Assembly: GCA_963678375.2 (NCBI GenBank)
Contig: OY782831.1
Location: 1,240,001-1,304,000 of the forward strand
Origin: JAEKNW01 sp963678375
Lineage (GTDB): Bacteria; Cloacimonadota; Cloacimonadia; Cloacimonadales; JAFGVF01
Reading direction: 5' to 3'
DNA: 64,000 nt
Part shown: positions 24,547 through 35,069 of the stretch, in pieces
How the letters are laid out: the number at the start of each line of letters is the position of its first letter
Numbering within the stretch: the first letter of the stretch is position 1
Program-made: the position numbers and the translations under genes
The notes under the pieces: model-generated
What the model was told of the DNA's origin: nothing
Database searches by the model: none
The model's input: the letters and a program-made list of their open reading frames with translations, nothing else

Positions 24547-27500
24547 TTGAAAAAGTTCAAAAGTTATTCCAGAATATCCAAGAAATTTATCGAGTTGGGA
24601 ATACCGCAAGTAGAAGTTCCAAATCTTCTATCCATGCAGGTTGATTCTTTTGAAGAATTTATTCAAAAAGATGTTCATCCTCAACAGCGAACTAATTTCG
24701 GATTGCAAGCTGTTTTTGAGAATTTATTTCCCATAACAGACCCTAAAGAAAACTATGAATTAGAATTTGTAGAATACCGAATCTTAAAAGAAAAATATTC
24801 AATTGATGAATGTATTGAAAGAAATTTATCGTACCAAGTTCCCTTAAAAATAAAATTAAGATTAAAAGTCTATGAAGTTGATGAAAACGAGAGTTTTGAT
24901 ATCATCGTAGATTCTGTCGGTAGTAATATAAATGATGTAAAGCAGTTTTTAGTAACAGGTCTAAATTGGGATGAAGTTTCAGCTACAAATATACTGGAAG
25001 CAGTAGAAACTAATGAAGATACAAATAGGATAATTAATTCTTGTGATGAAGCTGAAGACGCAAAACAAATTCTGAACACCTTAAAAACTTTCGGAGTAAC
25101 AGGAAGAATCCAAAAGAGGATTGATAAAACAAGAACTCTGAGAGATATAATGGAACAAGAAGTTTTCCTAGGTGATATTCCTTTGATTACTGAACAAGGA
25201 ACGTTCGTAATTAATGGAGCTGAAAGAGTCATTATATCACAGTTACAAAGATCACCTGGTGTGTATTTCTCTGAAGAAAAACACCCAAGTGGAAAGATGC
25301 TTATATCATCAAAAATTATCCCATATAATGGAAGCTGGTTAGAATTCCATATCGACATACATGATGTTGTATTTGTGAATATCGATAAAAGAAGAAAGTT
25401 ACCTGTATCTATTCTGCTTAGAGCTGTTGGATATATTCCAGACAACTATACAGAAATTCCAGAAGCTAGAGAAACCTTAAGACTTTCTGATGAAAAAGGT
25501 AATGTCTCATTAAAAGCTAAAAATTCTTATGCTTATGCTGATATTTTTGATCCTCGAGAAGGACACGAAGATATTGTATTAGTTAAAGCAAAGACCAAAC
25601 TTAACAATGAAATTGTTGAAGAATTATTAAGCGCTGGTATCATAGAAATTGATACAATAAATAATAAATACATCTCTACTGATACTGTTCTTAGAGAAAT
25701 CTTCTATGATATAGAAGAGATTCCTACTAACAAGGCGGAAAAGAGATTTACTGCTTATGAAATAATTGCTTCAGATGGTTCATTATTAGCAGAGCCTAAT
25801 ACTCAAATCGATAAAGACCTTATTAAAGATCTTACCGATAGTGGTGTTAAAACTGTTAAGGTTGTTTCAGAAGATAGTGACTTCAATCGCAAGATTCTTG
25901 AAAAAACTCTTCTTAAAGATCCAACACGTAATCAAGAAGAAGCAGCTCAAAAGATCTATAGCTTAGTTAGACCAGGCGAAGATGAAGTGCCTATTGAAAA
26001 TGCTATGGACCTTATTGATAAAATGTTCTTTAACTCTAAAAGATATAATTTAGGTAATGTTGGAAGACATAAACTAAATGCTAAATTAGATTTTGAACCT
26101 GATTATGGTACTAATGTTTTAACTCAGAAAGATTTTACCGCAATTATTCATTATATGATTAGTATTTTCAAGGATGAAAAAGATATTGATGATATTGATC
26201 ACCTTGCAAACAGAAGAGTTAGAACTGTTGGTGAATTATTAGAAGAGCAATACAAAACTGGTCTATCTATGATTGCTAGAATTGCTTTAGAAAGAATGGC
26301 TATTGCTAACCCTGATGAAGTTACTGTTCATGATTTAATAAACAGTAATGCTCTTATCACAGTTATTGATTCATTCTTCTTAACTGGACAGCTTTCACAG
26401 TTTATGGATCAAACTAATCCACTTTCTGCTCTTACTCATAAGAGAAGATTGTCTGCTTTAGGACCTGGTGGTCTTGCTCGTGATCGAGCTGGCTTCGAAG
26501 TCCGTGATATTCACTACTCACATTACGGAAGGATTTGTCCGATTGAAACTCCTGAAGGCCCAAGTATTGGTCTTTTAAACTCACCGGCTATCTATTCACG
26601 TATTAATGAATTTGGTTTCTTAGAAACCCCATATATTAGAGTAGAAAATGGTGTGATAACTAGCAGAGTAGATTATTTAGATGCACATGAAGAAGATAAA
26701 TATATCATTGCTCAGCATGTAAATATTGATGATGACTTAGTTATCACAGATAAATATATATTTGCTCGTGAAAAAGATGAATATGTTAATGTTACACCAG
26801 AACAGGTTGATTACATTGATGTTTCACCACAGCAAGTAGTATCAGTATCTGCAGCACTTGTTCCTTTCTTGGAGCATGATGATGCTAACCGTGCTTTGAT
26901 GGGTTCTAATATGCAGAGACAATCTGTTCCTTTATTAAACCCTCAAACTCCAATTATTGGTACAGGTATTGAAAAGATAGTTGCTCGCGAATCAGGAGCA
27001 GTTGTCTTAGCTAAATATAACGGCGAAGTTACAAATGTTACTTCAGAATATATTGATATTAAACCTGATGCTTCTAATGATGATATTGATCTTATTAGAG
27101 AAGAAAGAGTTTATTTAAAGAAATATGTAAGATCTAATCAAGATACTTGTATTAACCAACGACCTATTGTCAAAATTGGTGATAAAGTAACAAAAGGGCA
27201 ACCTCTATCTGATGGCCCTGGTATCGAAGGTGATAGATTAGCCCTTGGCTCAAATATGGTTGTTGCTTTCATGCCTTGGTATGGATATAATTATGAGGAT
27301 GCGATTATTCTTAGCGAACATGTTGCTCGTAAAGATACCCTAACCTCTATCTATATTGAAGAGCTGGAAGTTCTTGTTAGAGATTTAAAGAACGGTAAAG
27401 AGGAATTAGCAAGTGATATCCCTAATGTTCCAGTAAACTCTTTAAGAAACTTAGATAAATCTGGTATTATCAGAGTTGGTTCGGTTATCACTGCTGGTGA

Positions 27501-28791
27501 TGTAATTGTCGGTAAGATAACTCCGAAATCAGTTGAGATTGATCCTTCTCCAGAAGAGAACTTAATGAGAGCTCTTTTCGGTGATAGAGCTGGTGATTAT
27601 ACTAATAGCTCCTTAAAAGCAAAACCAGGTATGGAAGGTGTTGTTCTTGATGTAAAAGTATTCTCACGTTATGAAGATATTATCGAATTTGAAGAAGATC
27701 ATAAAGCTCAAATAGCAAAACTAAAAAAAGATAATATTGAAAGAAAGAAAAAGATTGAAAACTTTAAGAAAGAAAAGCTTAGTGAACTCCTTTTGGGTCA
27801 AGTAGCTAAGAATATCGTTGATTCTAAAGATGGTAGATTCTATATTCTTTCTGGAAAGAAAATCACTGCAGCTGACTTAGAAAAGATTAACTTCTCAAGA
27901 GTTAATCTAGATGTTGAGATGGTTGCAGATCCTGAGAAATATAAAGAGATATACAAAACTGTAGCTTTAAAAGCAAATGAAGCTATGGAAGAGAGCGAAA
28001 ATATCTATAAGAAGTCAAGAGATAGAATCAAACATGGTGATGAACTTCCTTATGGTGTTCGCAAAATGGTTAAAGTCTATATTGCTAAAAAGAGAAAGAT
28101 TCAAGTCGGTGATAAGATGGCTGGACGACATGGTAACAAAGGTGTTATTTCAATCGTTGCTCCTATTGAGGATATGCCATTCATGAGCGACGGTACTCCA
28201 GTTGATATTGTATTGAATCCACTTGGTGTTCCTTCTCGTATGAATATTGGACAGATCATGGAAACTCACCTTGGTATGGCAGCTAAAACATTAGGATTCC
28301 ATGTAGAAACTCCTATATTTGATGGTGCTAAAATTGAGGATATTGAAGCTGAACTTAGAGAGGCTAATTTACCTACTGATGGTAAACAAGTCCTATATGA
28401 TGGAAAAACTGGTGAGCCTTTTAAAGAGAGAGTTACTGTTGGTGTAATGTATATGATGAAACTTAATCATTTGGTTGCAGATAAAATGCACGCACGTTCA
28501 ACAGGTCCATACTCACTAATCACTCAACAACCTCTTGGTGGTAAGGCTCAACATGGTGGTCAACGTCTTGGAGAGATGGAGGTCTGGGCTTTAGAAGCTT
28601 ATGGTGCAGCTCATCTTTTAGAAGAGATGTTAACAATAAAATCTGATGATGTCGATGGAAGAACTAATGCTTTCAAAGCGATAACCAATGGACAGAATCC
28701 ACCTGCCCCAGGTACTCCAGAATCATTTAATGTCTTAATTAGTGAATTGAAGTCTCTTGCTTTTGATATAGAGTTCTTGAAAGATGAGTAG
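24547..28791 (+). CDS. rpoB: RNA polymerase subunit beta
   Basis: 1414 residues, longer than the 1342 of E. coli. The start is TTG 24547 with AGGAG 7 bases upstream. The rifampicin region LSQFMDQTNPLSALTHKRRLSALGPGG (positions near 620-650) has the wild-type Asp, His and Ser, so no resistance allele is seen. The active-site blocks GPSIGLLNSPAIYSR and KMAGRHGNKGV, and the C-terminal GQRLGEMEVWALEAYGAAH, are intact. Lysine-rich coiled stretches near residue 1060 (KLKKDNIERKKKIENFKKEK) mark a lineage insertion. Co-transcribed with rpoC. Confidence 0.98.
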   Translation: MKKFKSYSRISKKFIELGIPQVEVPNLLSMQVDSFEEFIQKDVHPQQRTNFGLQAVFENLFPITDPKENYELEFVEYRILKEKYSIDECIERNLSYQVPLKIKLRLKVYEVDENESFDIIVDSVGSNINDVKQFLVTGLNWDEVSATNILEAVETNEDTNRIINSCDEAEDAKQILNTLKTFGVTGRIQKRIDKTRTLRDIMEQEVFLGDIPLITEQGTFVINGAERVIISQLQRSPGVYFSEEKHPSGKMLISSKIIPYNGSWLEFHIDIHDVVFVNIDKRRKLPVSILLRAVGYIPDNYTEIPEARETLRLSDEKGNVSLKAKNSYAYADIFDPREGHEDIVLVKAKTKLNNEIVEELLSAGIIEIDTINNKYISTDTVLREIFYDIEEIPTNKAEKRFTAYEIIASDGSLLAEPNTQIDKDLIKDLTDSGVKTVKVVSEDSDFNRKILEKTLLKDPTRNQEEAAQKIYSLVRPGEDEVPIENAMDLIDKMFFNSKRYNLGNVGRHKLNAKLDFEPDYGTNVLTQKDFTAIIHYMISIFKDEKDIDDIDHLANRRVRTVGELLEEQYKTGLSMIARIALERMAIANPDEVTVHDLINSNALITVIDSFFLTGQLSQFMDQTNPLSALTHKRRLSALGPGGLARDRAGFEVRDIHYSHYGRICPIETPEGPSIGLLNSPAIYSRINEFGFLETPYIRVENGVITSRVDYLDAHEEDKYIIAQHVNIDDDLVITDKYIFAREKDEYVNVTPEQVDYIDVSPQQVVSVSAALVPFLEHDDANRALMGSNMQRQSVPLLNPQTPIIGTGIEKIVARESGAVVLAKYNGEVTNVTSEYIDIKPDASNDDIDLIREERVYLKKYVRSNQDTCINQRPIVKIGDKVTKGQPLSDGPGIEGDRLALGSNMVVAFMPWYGYNYEDAIILSEHVARKDTLTSIYIEELEVLVRDLKNGKEELASDIPNVPVNSLRNLDKSGIIRVGSVITAGDVIVGKITPKSVEIDPSPEENLMRALFGDRAGDYTNSSLKAKPGMEGVVLDVKVFSRYEDIIEFEEDHKAQIAKLKKDNIERKKKIENFKKEKLSELLLGQVAKNIVDSKDGRFYILSGKKITAADLEKINFSRVNLDVEMVADPEKYKEIYKTVALKANEAMEESENIYKKSRDRIKHGDELPYGVRKMVKVYIAKKRKIQVGDKMAGRHGNKGVISIVAPIEDMPFMSDGTPVDIVLNPLGVPSRMNIGQIMETHLGMAAKTLGFHVETPIFDGAKIEDIEAELREANLPTDGKQVLYDGKTGEPFKERVTVGVMYMMKLNHLVADKMHARSTGPYSLITQQPLGGKAQHGGQRLGEMEVWALEAYGAAHLLEEMLTIKSDDVDGRTNAFKAITNGQNPPAPGTPESFNVLISELKSLAFDIEFLKDE

Positions 28792-28823
28792 AAATCGTTG
28801 GAACAGAAACGGAGGATTTCTCA

Positions 28824-31800
28824 GTGAATAGAAATATTAAACGAGAAAAAAAGATAGAAAATTATGATGCCGTTCGTATTCGTATTGCATCTCCTGATGC
28901 AATTAGATCATGGTCTTATGGAGAAGTAGTAAAACCAGATACTTTAAACTACCGTACTTTAAAACCGGAGAAAGATGGTCTCTTCTGTGAGAGAATATTT
29001 GGACCTGAAAAGGACTACGAATGCTCATGTGGAAAGTATAAGAAAAAAAGATTTGCAGGTACAATATGCGACCGTTGTGGAGTAGAAGTTACTTCTTCAC
29101 GCGTTAGAAGAACTCGTATGGGACACATCGAACTAGCAGTTCCAGTTGCTCATATTTCTTTCGTTAAGAGTGCACCAAGTAAAATAGGTACTCTTTTAGG
29201 TCTAACTATTAGTAACCTAGAAAAAATCTTAGTATATGAGTCTTATGTTGTTTTAAATCCAGGAGAACAAGATTATAATGTTAATGAATTAATCGATACA
29301 GAAGAATTTTATGAAATTCGTGACCAAGTATCACGAGATCCTAATTTCTCTGCTAAGATTGGTGCAGAAGCTGTTAAAGAGATGCTTCAAACATTAAATC
29401 TTGATGATATTGCTGCTGATTTAAGAACCCGTATTAAGTGGGAAACATCAACTATGCGTAAGCAAAAGATGATTAAACGTCTCAAAGTTGTGGAGGCTTT
29501 TAGACAGTCTGGTAACAAACCAGAATGGATGATTTTAGAAGTATTACCAGTACTTCCTCCAACTTTAAGACCTCTAGTTCCCCTTGATGGTGGTAAGTTT
29601 GCAACAGCTGACTTCAATGATTTATACAGACGTGTAATCACAAGAAATAATAGATTAAAAGGTCTTATTGAAATCAGAGCACCCGAGGTTATTCTAAGAA
29701 ATGAGAAAAGAATGCTTCAGGAAGCTGTGGATGCTTTAATTGATAATTCAAAGAAAGCAAGACCAGTTAAAGGTAGAGGAAACAGAGCCTTGAAGAGTCT
29801 TACTGACCAACTAAAAGGTAAGCAAGGTCGTTTCCGTCAAAACCTATTAGGTAAACGTGTAGATTATTCAGGACGTTCAGTTATTACAGTTGGACCACAC
29901 TTGAAAATTTATGAAATGGGTTTACCAAAAGATATGGCTGTTGAGTTGTTTAAACCTTTTATAATTGAAAGATTAGAGAAGATGGGAACAGCTGAAAAGA
30001 CAAAAACAGCTAAAAAGATGGTAGAGAAAAAACAACCTGAAATCTGGAAAATCTTAGAAGAGATTATTCAAGATTATCCTGTAATGTTAAACCGTGCACC
30101 TACTCTTCACAGACTAGGTATCCAGGCTTTCATGCCAGTCTTAACAGAAGGAAAATCATTGCAGTTGCATCCAATGGTGTGTACACCATTTAATGCTGAC
30201 TTTGATGGTGACCAAATGGGTTGTTATATTCCTCTTTCTCAAGAAGCAAGAATGGAAGCAAGAATCTTAATGTTATCATCAAGAAACTTATTACTTCCTG
30301 CAAGTGGACGCCTAGCTATGGCTCCATCACAAGATATTGTGCTTGGTTGTTTCTATTTGACCATGGAAGGATCTCCTCAACCTACAGATGAAGAAGAGAT
30401 TAAGAAACTAATATGGTTTGGTTCTACTGAAGAAATGGTCAATTATTATGAACAAGAAGAGATGCTTTTTGATCAGAAGAGAGAGACTGAAAGTAAGAGA
30501 TTAGAAGATGTTGATAAAAGAACAATTAATCTTCATACTTGGATTAGAATCAAAATTAAAGGGAAATGGATTGTTACTACTGTTGGTAGAGTTTTATTTA
30601 ATGAAGCATTACCTGAAGCAATACCATTCCAAAACAAGGTATTTGATAAGGGTTCATTGAACGACTTAGCTATGGTTTGTTTCCACCAAGTTGGTCAGTG
30701 GGAAACAGCAATATTCCTTGATAAAATGAAGGAAACTGGTTTCAAGTATGCTACTCGTGGTGGTATCACATTTAGTTTTGGTGATATTATTGTGCCAGAG
30801 AAGAAACATGAAATCATAGATAATACTCAGAAAATCGTTGATGAAATCACTGATACTTATAATATGGGTATCATCACTGATAATGAACGTTCTTCACGTG
30901 TAGTTGATAGCTGGAAAATGGCTACTGAAGAGGTTACTGATAGCTTAATGGATGAGCTAAAAGTAAGTGAAGGTGGATACAACTCTATTTATATGATGTA
31001 TCTATCTGGTGCTCGTGGTAGTAAAACTCAGATTAAACAGCTTGGTGGTATGCGTGGTCTTATGGATAAACCATCAGCTAAAGGTGGTGGAAACGAAGTT
31101 ATCGAAACACCTATTAAATCAAACTTTAAAGAAGGTTTGTCTGTGTTAGAATTCTTCATTTCTACTCACGGATCTAGAAAAGGTCTTGCTGATACAGCCT
31201 TGAAAACAGCTGGTGCTGGTTATCTTACAAGAAGATTAGTTGACGTAGCTCAAAACTCTATGATTGTAGAAGATGATTGTGGTACTATTGATGGTATCGT
31301 GATGTCTGCTCTAAAAGAGGGTAATGAGGTTATAGAATCTTTGAAAGATAGAATTACTGGAAGAACTGCTGTTGACGATGTTGAAGATCCAAGAACTGGT
31401 AAGATTTTAGTACACGCTGGTGAAGAAATATCCGGTGAAACTGCTGAAACGATCCAGAAACATGGTGTTCTAAGTGTGAGAGTTAGGTCAGTATTGACTT
31501 GTCAATCTGAAAAAGGTGTTTGTGCAAAATGTTATGGTATCAACCTTTCAACCCACAAACCTGTGTCTGCTGGTGAACCTGTTGGTATCATTGCTGCACA
31601 GTCTATTGGTGAACCTGGAACTCAGCTAACACTAAGAACTTTCCATATTGGTGGTACTGCATCTACAGATGTTGATTCTGCCTCGGTTGAAGCTAAAAAT
31701 GATGGTTACATCAGATTTGATAATGTTCAGTTTGTGGTTGATAGTCAAGGACAGATGATTTCTTCATCTCACTTAGGTAAACTATTTGTTGTACCTGAAC

Positions 31801-33575
31801 CAGATTCTGAAATCATATTAGAAGAGTATAAAGTTGAATATGCTGCTATTATTGAAGTTAAAGATGGACAAAAAGTAGTAGCTGATACAAAATTATTTTC
31901 TTGGGATCAATATAATAACACTCTTATTTCAACTGTTAAAGGTGTTCTTTATTATGATAACTTTGTTAAGAACGTTACTTATAAAGAAGAGTTTAATGAT
32001 TTAACAGGGTCAAAAGAGCTTACTATTATTGAATCCAAAGATAGAATACAACCACAGTTCAAAATCGAAACTGAAGATGGACAGACTGTTCTAGTTCCTC
32101 TTCAAACTGGTTTGAACGTCTTGGTTGATAATGAACAAACTGTTCAAGTAGGACAGAAAATCGGTCAGACATCACGTGTGACAATAAAACAAGGTGATAT
32201 TACTGGTGGTCTTCCACGAGTTGAAGACCTCTTTGAAGCAAGAATACCAAAAGAAAAAGCTGTTATCTCAGAGATTGAAGGTAGAATCTCCATCGGTAAC
32301 TTAAAGCGTAATGGTCGTGATATTTATATTACACCACCTACTGGAATCTTTGCTTTGGAGGATGGAGTAATGCAAGCTGTAGAAGACCTACCTCAAGTAT
32401 CTTCCAGCAACATTATTAAATCAGGTAATGAAACTTTATCTCCTGTTACAGGAACAATTATAGCTATTGAAGTTATAAATAAGATGGCTAAAGTTTCAAT
32501 TAAGGATGATGAAGGTAATGTAAGCCTTGTAGAATGTGAAGATGGATCTGATATCGGTCTCTTAACCTACGTTGGTCAGAGAGTTCAAAAGAATGATGCT
32601 ATTGCTGGCGCTAAAACTTACTCACCAACTATTAGAGTTATTCCCAATAGCGGTGTTAAGGCAAAGAGTGCTGGTAAAGTTATCAAAATTGAAAAAGTAG
32701 AAAATGGCTTTGAAGTAACTGTAGAACCAAAATCTACAAAGAAATCAACCGCTACTGTTTATACTATCAGTGACGGACATAAGCCATTCAATCTTCTTGG
32801 AAGTAATGTTAAGAAGAATGATATTTTAGGTGGATATGTGCACTACATAGCATCTGGATCAGGACAAGAAGCAATCTTACCTAACGGAACTAAAGTTACT
32901 AAAGGTCAAGCCCTTGCAGGTAGAAACCATGTAATTCCTATTGGTAAGAGAATTATTATTCACGAAGGTGATAATGTTAATTCAGGTACTGCTCTTTGTG
33001 ATGGTCCAATTGATCCACACGATATTCTTAGAATTCGTGGTATTAAAGAAGCCCAAAAACTCATTCTTGATGAAATCCAAGAAGTTTATCGTAAGCAAGG
33101 TGTGAAAATCGATGATAAACACATCGGTATTATTGTGAGACAGATGTTCAAGAAAGTAAAAATTCTTGATCCAGGTGATACTTATTTCCTTGAAGGTGAT
33201 ACAGTTGATAAACTTATTGCAACTAAAGAAAATGCAAGACAAGAAGAACTAGGTGGCAAAGGTGCTACATTTGAACAACTTCTTCTTGGTATTACTAAAA
33301 CTTCTTTATTGACAGAATCATGGCTTTCTGCAGCTTCGTTCATGGAGACCACAAAGGTTCTAACACAAGCAGCTGTTGAAGGCAAAGTTGATAATTTAGA
33401 AGGTCTCAAAGAAAGCATTATTCTTGGTCACAAAATCCCTGTTGGTACAGGCTCTAAGTTCTATACTAACAAGATCAAGGAATTAGAAAAGAGCGGCAAA
33501 ACGGTTGCCGAAATGGTTGAGCTTTTAGCTCACAAATCAGATGACGAGTCTATGGAAGACTTGTTAGACTTTTAA
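28824..33575 (+). CDS. rpoC: RNA polymerase subunit beta-prime
   Basis: 1583 residues from GTG 28824, with CGGAGG (28810-28815) upstream. The N-terminal zinc site is CSCGKYKKKRFAGTICDRCG, the catalytic loop is NADFDGDQMGCYIPLS near residue 455, and the bridge helix GARGSKTQIKQLGGMRGLM is near 730. The second zinc cluster is CQSEKGVCAKCYG. The region between about residues 1000 and 1400 is expanded with repeated beta-barrel sandwich hybrid (SBHM)-like stretches compared with E. coli. This insert type is usual in FCB-group enzymes, but the exact boundaries were not aligned. Confidence 0.98.
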   Translation: MNRNIKREKKIENYDAVRIRIASPDAIRSWSYGEVVKPDTLNYRTLKPEKDGLFCERIFGPEKDYECSCGKYKKKRFAGTICDRCGVEVTSSRVRRTRMGHIELAVPVAHISFVKSAPSKIGTLLGLTISNLEKILVYESYVVLNPGEQDYNVNELIDTEEFYEIRDQVSRDPNFSAKIGAEAVKEMLQTLNLDDIAADLRTRIKWETSTMRKQKMIKRLKVVEAFRQSGNKPEWMILEVLPVLPPTLRPLVPLDGGKFATADFNDLYRRVITRNNRLKGLIEIRAPEVILRNEKRMLQEAVDALIDNSKKARPVKGRGNRALKSLTDQLKGKQGRFRQNLLGKRVDYSGRSVITVGPHLKIYEMGLPKDMAVELFKPFIIERLEKMGTAEKTKTAKKMVEKKQPEIWKILEEIIQDYPVMLNRAPTLHRLGIQAFMPVLTEGKSLQLHPMVCTPFNADFDGDQMGCYIPLSQEARMEARILMLSSRNLLLPASGRLAMAPSQDIVLGCFYLTMEGSPQPTDEEEIKKLIWFGSTEEMVNYYEQEEMLFDQKRETESKRLEDVDKRTINLHTWIRIKIKGKWIVTTVGRVLFNEALPEAIPFQNKVFDKGSLNDLAMVCFHQVGQWETAIFLDKMKETGFKYATRGGITFSFGDIIVPEKKHEIIDNTQKIVDEITDTYNMGIITDNERSSRVVDSWKMATEEVTDSLMDELKVSEGGYNSIYMMYLSGARGSKTQIKQLGGMRGLMDKPSAKGGGNEVIETPIKSNFKEGLSVLEFFISTHGSRKGLADTALKTAGAGYLTRRLVDVAQNSMIVEDDCGTIDGIVMSALKEGNEVIESLKDRITGRTAVDDVEDPRTGKILVHAGEEISGETAETIQKHGVLSVRVRSVLTCQSEKGVCAKCYGINLSTHKPVSAGEPVGIIAAQSIGEPGTQLTLRTFHIGGTASTDVDSASVEAKNDGYIRFDNVQFVVDSQGQMISSSHLGKLFVVPEPDSEIILEEYKVEYAAIIEVKDGQKVVADTKLFSWDQYNNTLISTVKGVLYYDNFVKNVTYKEEFNDLTGSKELTIIESKDRIQPQFKIETEDGQTVLVPLQTGLNVLVDNEQTVQVGQKIGQTSRVTIKQGDITGGLPRVEDLFEARIPKEKAVISEIEGRISIGNLKRNGRDIYITPPTGIFALEDGVMQAVEDLPQVSSSNIIKSGNETLSPVTGTIIAIEVINKMAKVSIKDDEGNVSLVECEDGSDIGLLTYVGQRVQKNDAIAGAKTYSPTIRVIPNSGVKAKSAGKVIKIEKVENGFEVTVEPKSTKKSTATVYTISDGHKPFNLLGSNVKKNDILGGYVHYIASGSGQEAILPNGTKVTKGQALAGRNHVIPIGKRIIIHEGDNVNSGTALCDGPIDPHDILRIRGIKEAQKLILDEIQEVYRKQGVKIDDKHIGIIVRQMFKKVKILDPGDTYFLEGDTVDKLIATKENARQEELGGKGATFEQLLLGITKTSLLTESWLSAASFMETTKVLTQAAVEGKVDNLEGLKESIILGHKIPVGTGSKFYTNKIKELEKSGKTVAEMVELLAHKSDDESMEDLLDF

Positions 33576-33594
33576 AAAAGGATGGAGGTAGATT

Positions 33595-33969
33595 GTGCCT
33601 ACAATTAACCAGTTAATTAGAAAAGGTAGAAAATCGGTTGAGAAAAAGAAAAACAACCGCGCATTAAATAGTTGCCCACAGAGAAGGGGTGTTTGTACAA
33701 GAGTGTACACAACAACACCTAAGAAACCTAACTCAGCGTTGCGTAAAGTTGCTCGTGTTCGTTTATCTAACGGTATTGAAGTTACTGCTTATATACCAGG
33801 TGAAGGACATAACTTACAAGAGCATTCACTTGTATTAGTTCGTGGTGGTCGTGTTAAGGATTTACCTGGTGTGAGATATCACATCGTTCGTGGATCTTTA
33901 GACTGTTCAGGTGTTGAAAACAGAACAAAATCTCGTTCTAAATACGGAACAAGACGACCAAAAAAATAG
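33595..33969 (+). CDS. rpsL: 30S ribosomal protein S12
   Basis: 124 residues from GTG 33595 after GGAGG. TTPKKPNSALRKVARVRL carries the wild-type lysine at the streptomycin site, and PGVRYHIVRGSLD has the second. Standard length. It starts 19 bases after rpoC, so str genes are fused to the rpoBC unit. Confidence 0.98.
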   Translation: MPTINQLIRKGRKSVEKKKNNRALNSCPQRRGVCTRVYTTTPKKPNSALRKVARVRLSNGIEVTAYIPGEGHNLQEHSLVLVRGGRVKDLPGVRYHIVRGSLDCSGVENRTKSRSKYGTRRPKK

Positions 33970-33978
33970 GAGAATGAT

Positions 33979-34449
33979 ATGCCAAGAAAACGCAAAGCCA
34001 TAGAAAGAACAGTATTACCTGATCCAAAATATAATGATGTAATACTAAGTAAGTTCATCAACGGTGTAATGGAAGATGGAAAAAAATCTATTGCAGAACA
34101 AATTGTATATGGAGCTTTTGAAATTATTGAAGAAAAAATGAAAAAAGACCCATTAGAAGTCTTTAAAGAAGCATTAACTAATGCTAGACCTCTTGTAAAA
34201 GTTACTTCTCGTCGTGTTGGTGGTGCTAACTACCAAGTACCTGAAGAAGTTAATGAAAAAGCTGGTAGAGCTATTGCATTCAGATGGATTATCTCAGTTG
34301 CTCGTAATCGTAATGAAAAGAACATGAGAGATAAATTAGCTGCAGAGTTAATGGCTATCTATAAAAAAGAGGGTGCAACTATCAAGAAAAGAGAAGACAC
34401 TCACAAAATGGCTGAAGCTAACAAAGCTTTTGCTCACTTAAGATTCTAA
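33979..34449 (+). CDS. rpsG: 30S ribosomal protein S7
   Basis: 156 residues. MPRKRKAIERTVLPDPKYND starts the protein, and GGANYQVPEEV and AFRWIISVARNR are the rRNA-contact blocks. It is the last gene of the block. fusA, the usual next gene of the str operon, does not follow. Confidence 0.98.
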   Translation: MPRKRKAIERTVLPDPKYNDVILSKFINGVMEDGKKSIAEQIVYGAFEIIEEKMKKDPLEVFKEALTNARPLVKVTSRRVGGANYQVPEEVNEKAGRAIAFRWIISVARNRNEKNMRDKLAAELMAIYKKEGATIKKREDTHKMAEANKAFAHLRF

Positions 34450-34467
34450 GTAAATTAGATATATATA

Positions 34468-34496
34468 AAGCGGAAGATTATCTTCCGCTTTTTTTT
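34468..34496 (+). terminator. Strong intrinsic terminator of the rpl-rpo-str operon
   Basis: AAGCGGAAGA (34468-34477) and TCTTCCGCTT (34481-34490) form a 10-bp stem with a 3-base loop, followed by a T-run. Confidence 0.95.
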
Positions 34497-35069
34497 GTCC
34501 AGAATGTTATCTGAGCAGATGGTCTGAAATAAGTCCTGACACCTAACTAGTAGCCCAGCAAAATATAACTGATCAAACTTTTGGGTGAACCTATAAGCTT
34601 AACTACTGGTCTGATTAACTCATGAGGTCAGACTTCTTTTTTTATATAAAAGATTACCGTCTTGGATAAGGGCAAATCCCATGTCTGGGCTACTATTGCC
34701 CTTGGATGATGAAACCATTACTTTCACAGTAAGTTCACAGCTTGGTTTTGGCACTTTCAGAGAACCTTATAAGCTAATATTTTAGCATTAGAAAGAGAAT
34801 CATTGGTTGTTGTAGCAAGTGCAATAGCTGATCCCCTTAGCATAGACTTCTACGCTAAACTACCAACATTTATTACCGAAGGACCATTGCTGAACAGATG
34901 GTAATAGATGGTGGAACTTCTGAAGACCAGAAAAGATTATTTATTAAAGTTATAAAACTCATTATTGACATATATTAATCAAATAATTTTTATTGTATTG
35001 TCTCTAAGGATTATACATAGATACACGAACTTGAACTATTATTAATGCATTTTAATTTATGTTCTGTAA
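34497..35069. other. Non-coding, structured spacer at the left edge of the accessory island
   Basis: No intact gene. Two sequence structures are clear. AAGGGCAA (34668-34675) pairs TTGCCCTT (34696-34703) and encloses CCCA-TGTC-TGGG. An 11-base inverted repeat, TAGTAGCCCAG (34548-34558) with CTGGGCTACTA (34685-34695), spans the same area. At 34773-34904 a short open frame reads protein-like (ALERESLVVVASAIADPLS), which suggests a decayed gene. Confidence 0.5.

Noticed and set aside
24870..25445. Minus-strand 191-codon ORF inside rpoB
   Set aside because: Shadow of rpoB; serine- and phenylalanine-rich antisense composition is typical of such frames.
26400..26500. Rifampicin-resistance allele in rpoB
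   Set aside because: The cluster I residues (Asp, His, Ser) are wild type.
33700..33780. Streptomycin-resistance allele in rpsL
   Set aside because: The lysine in PKKPNSA is present.
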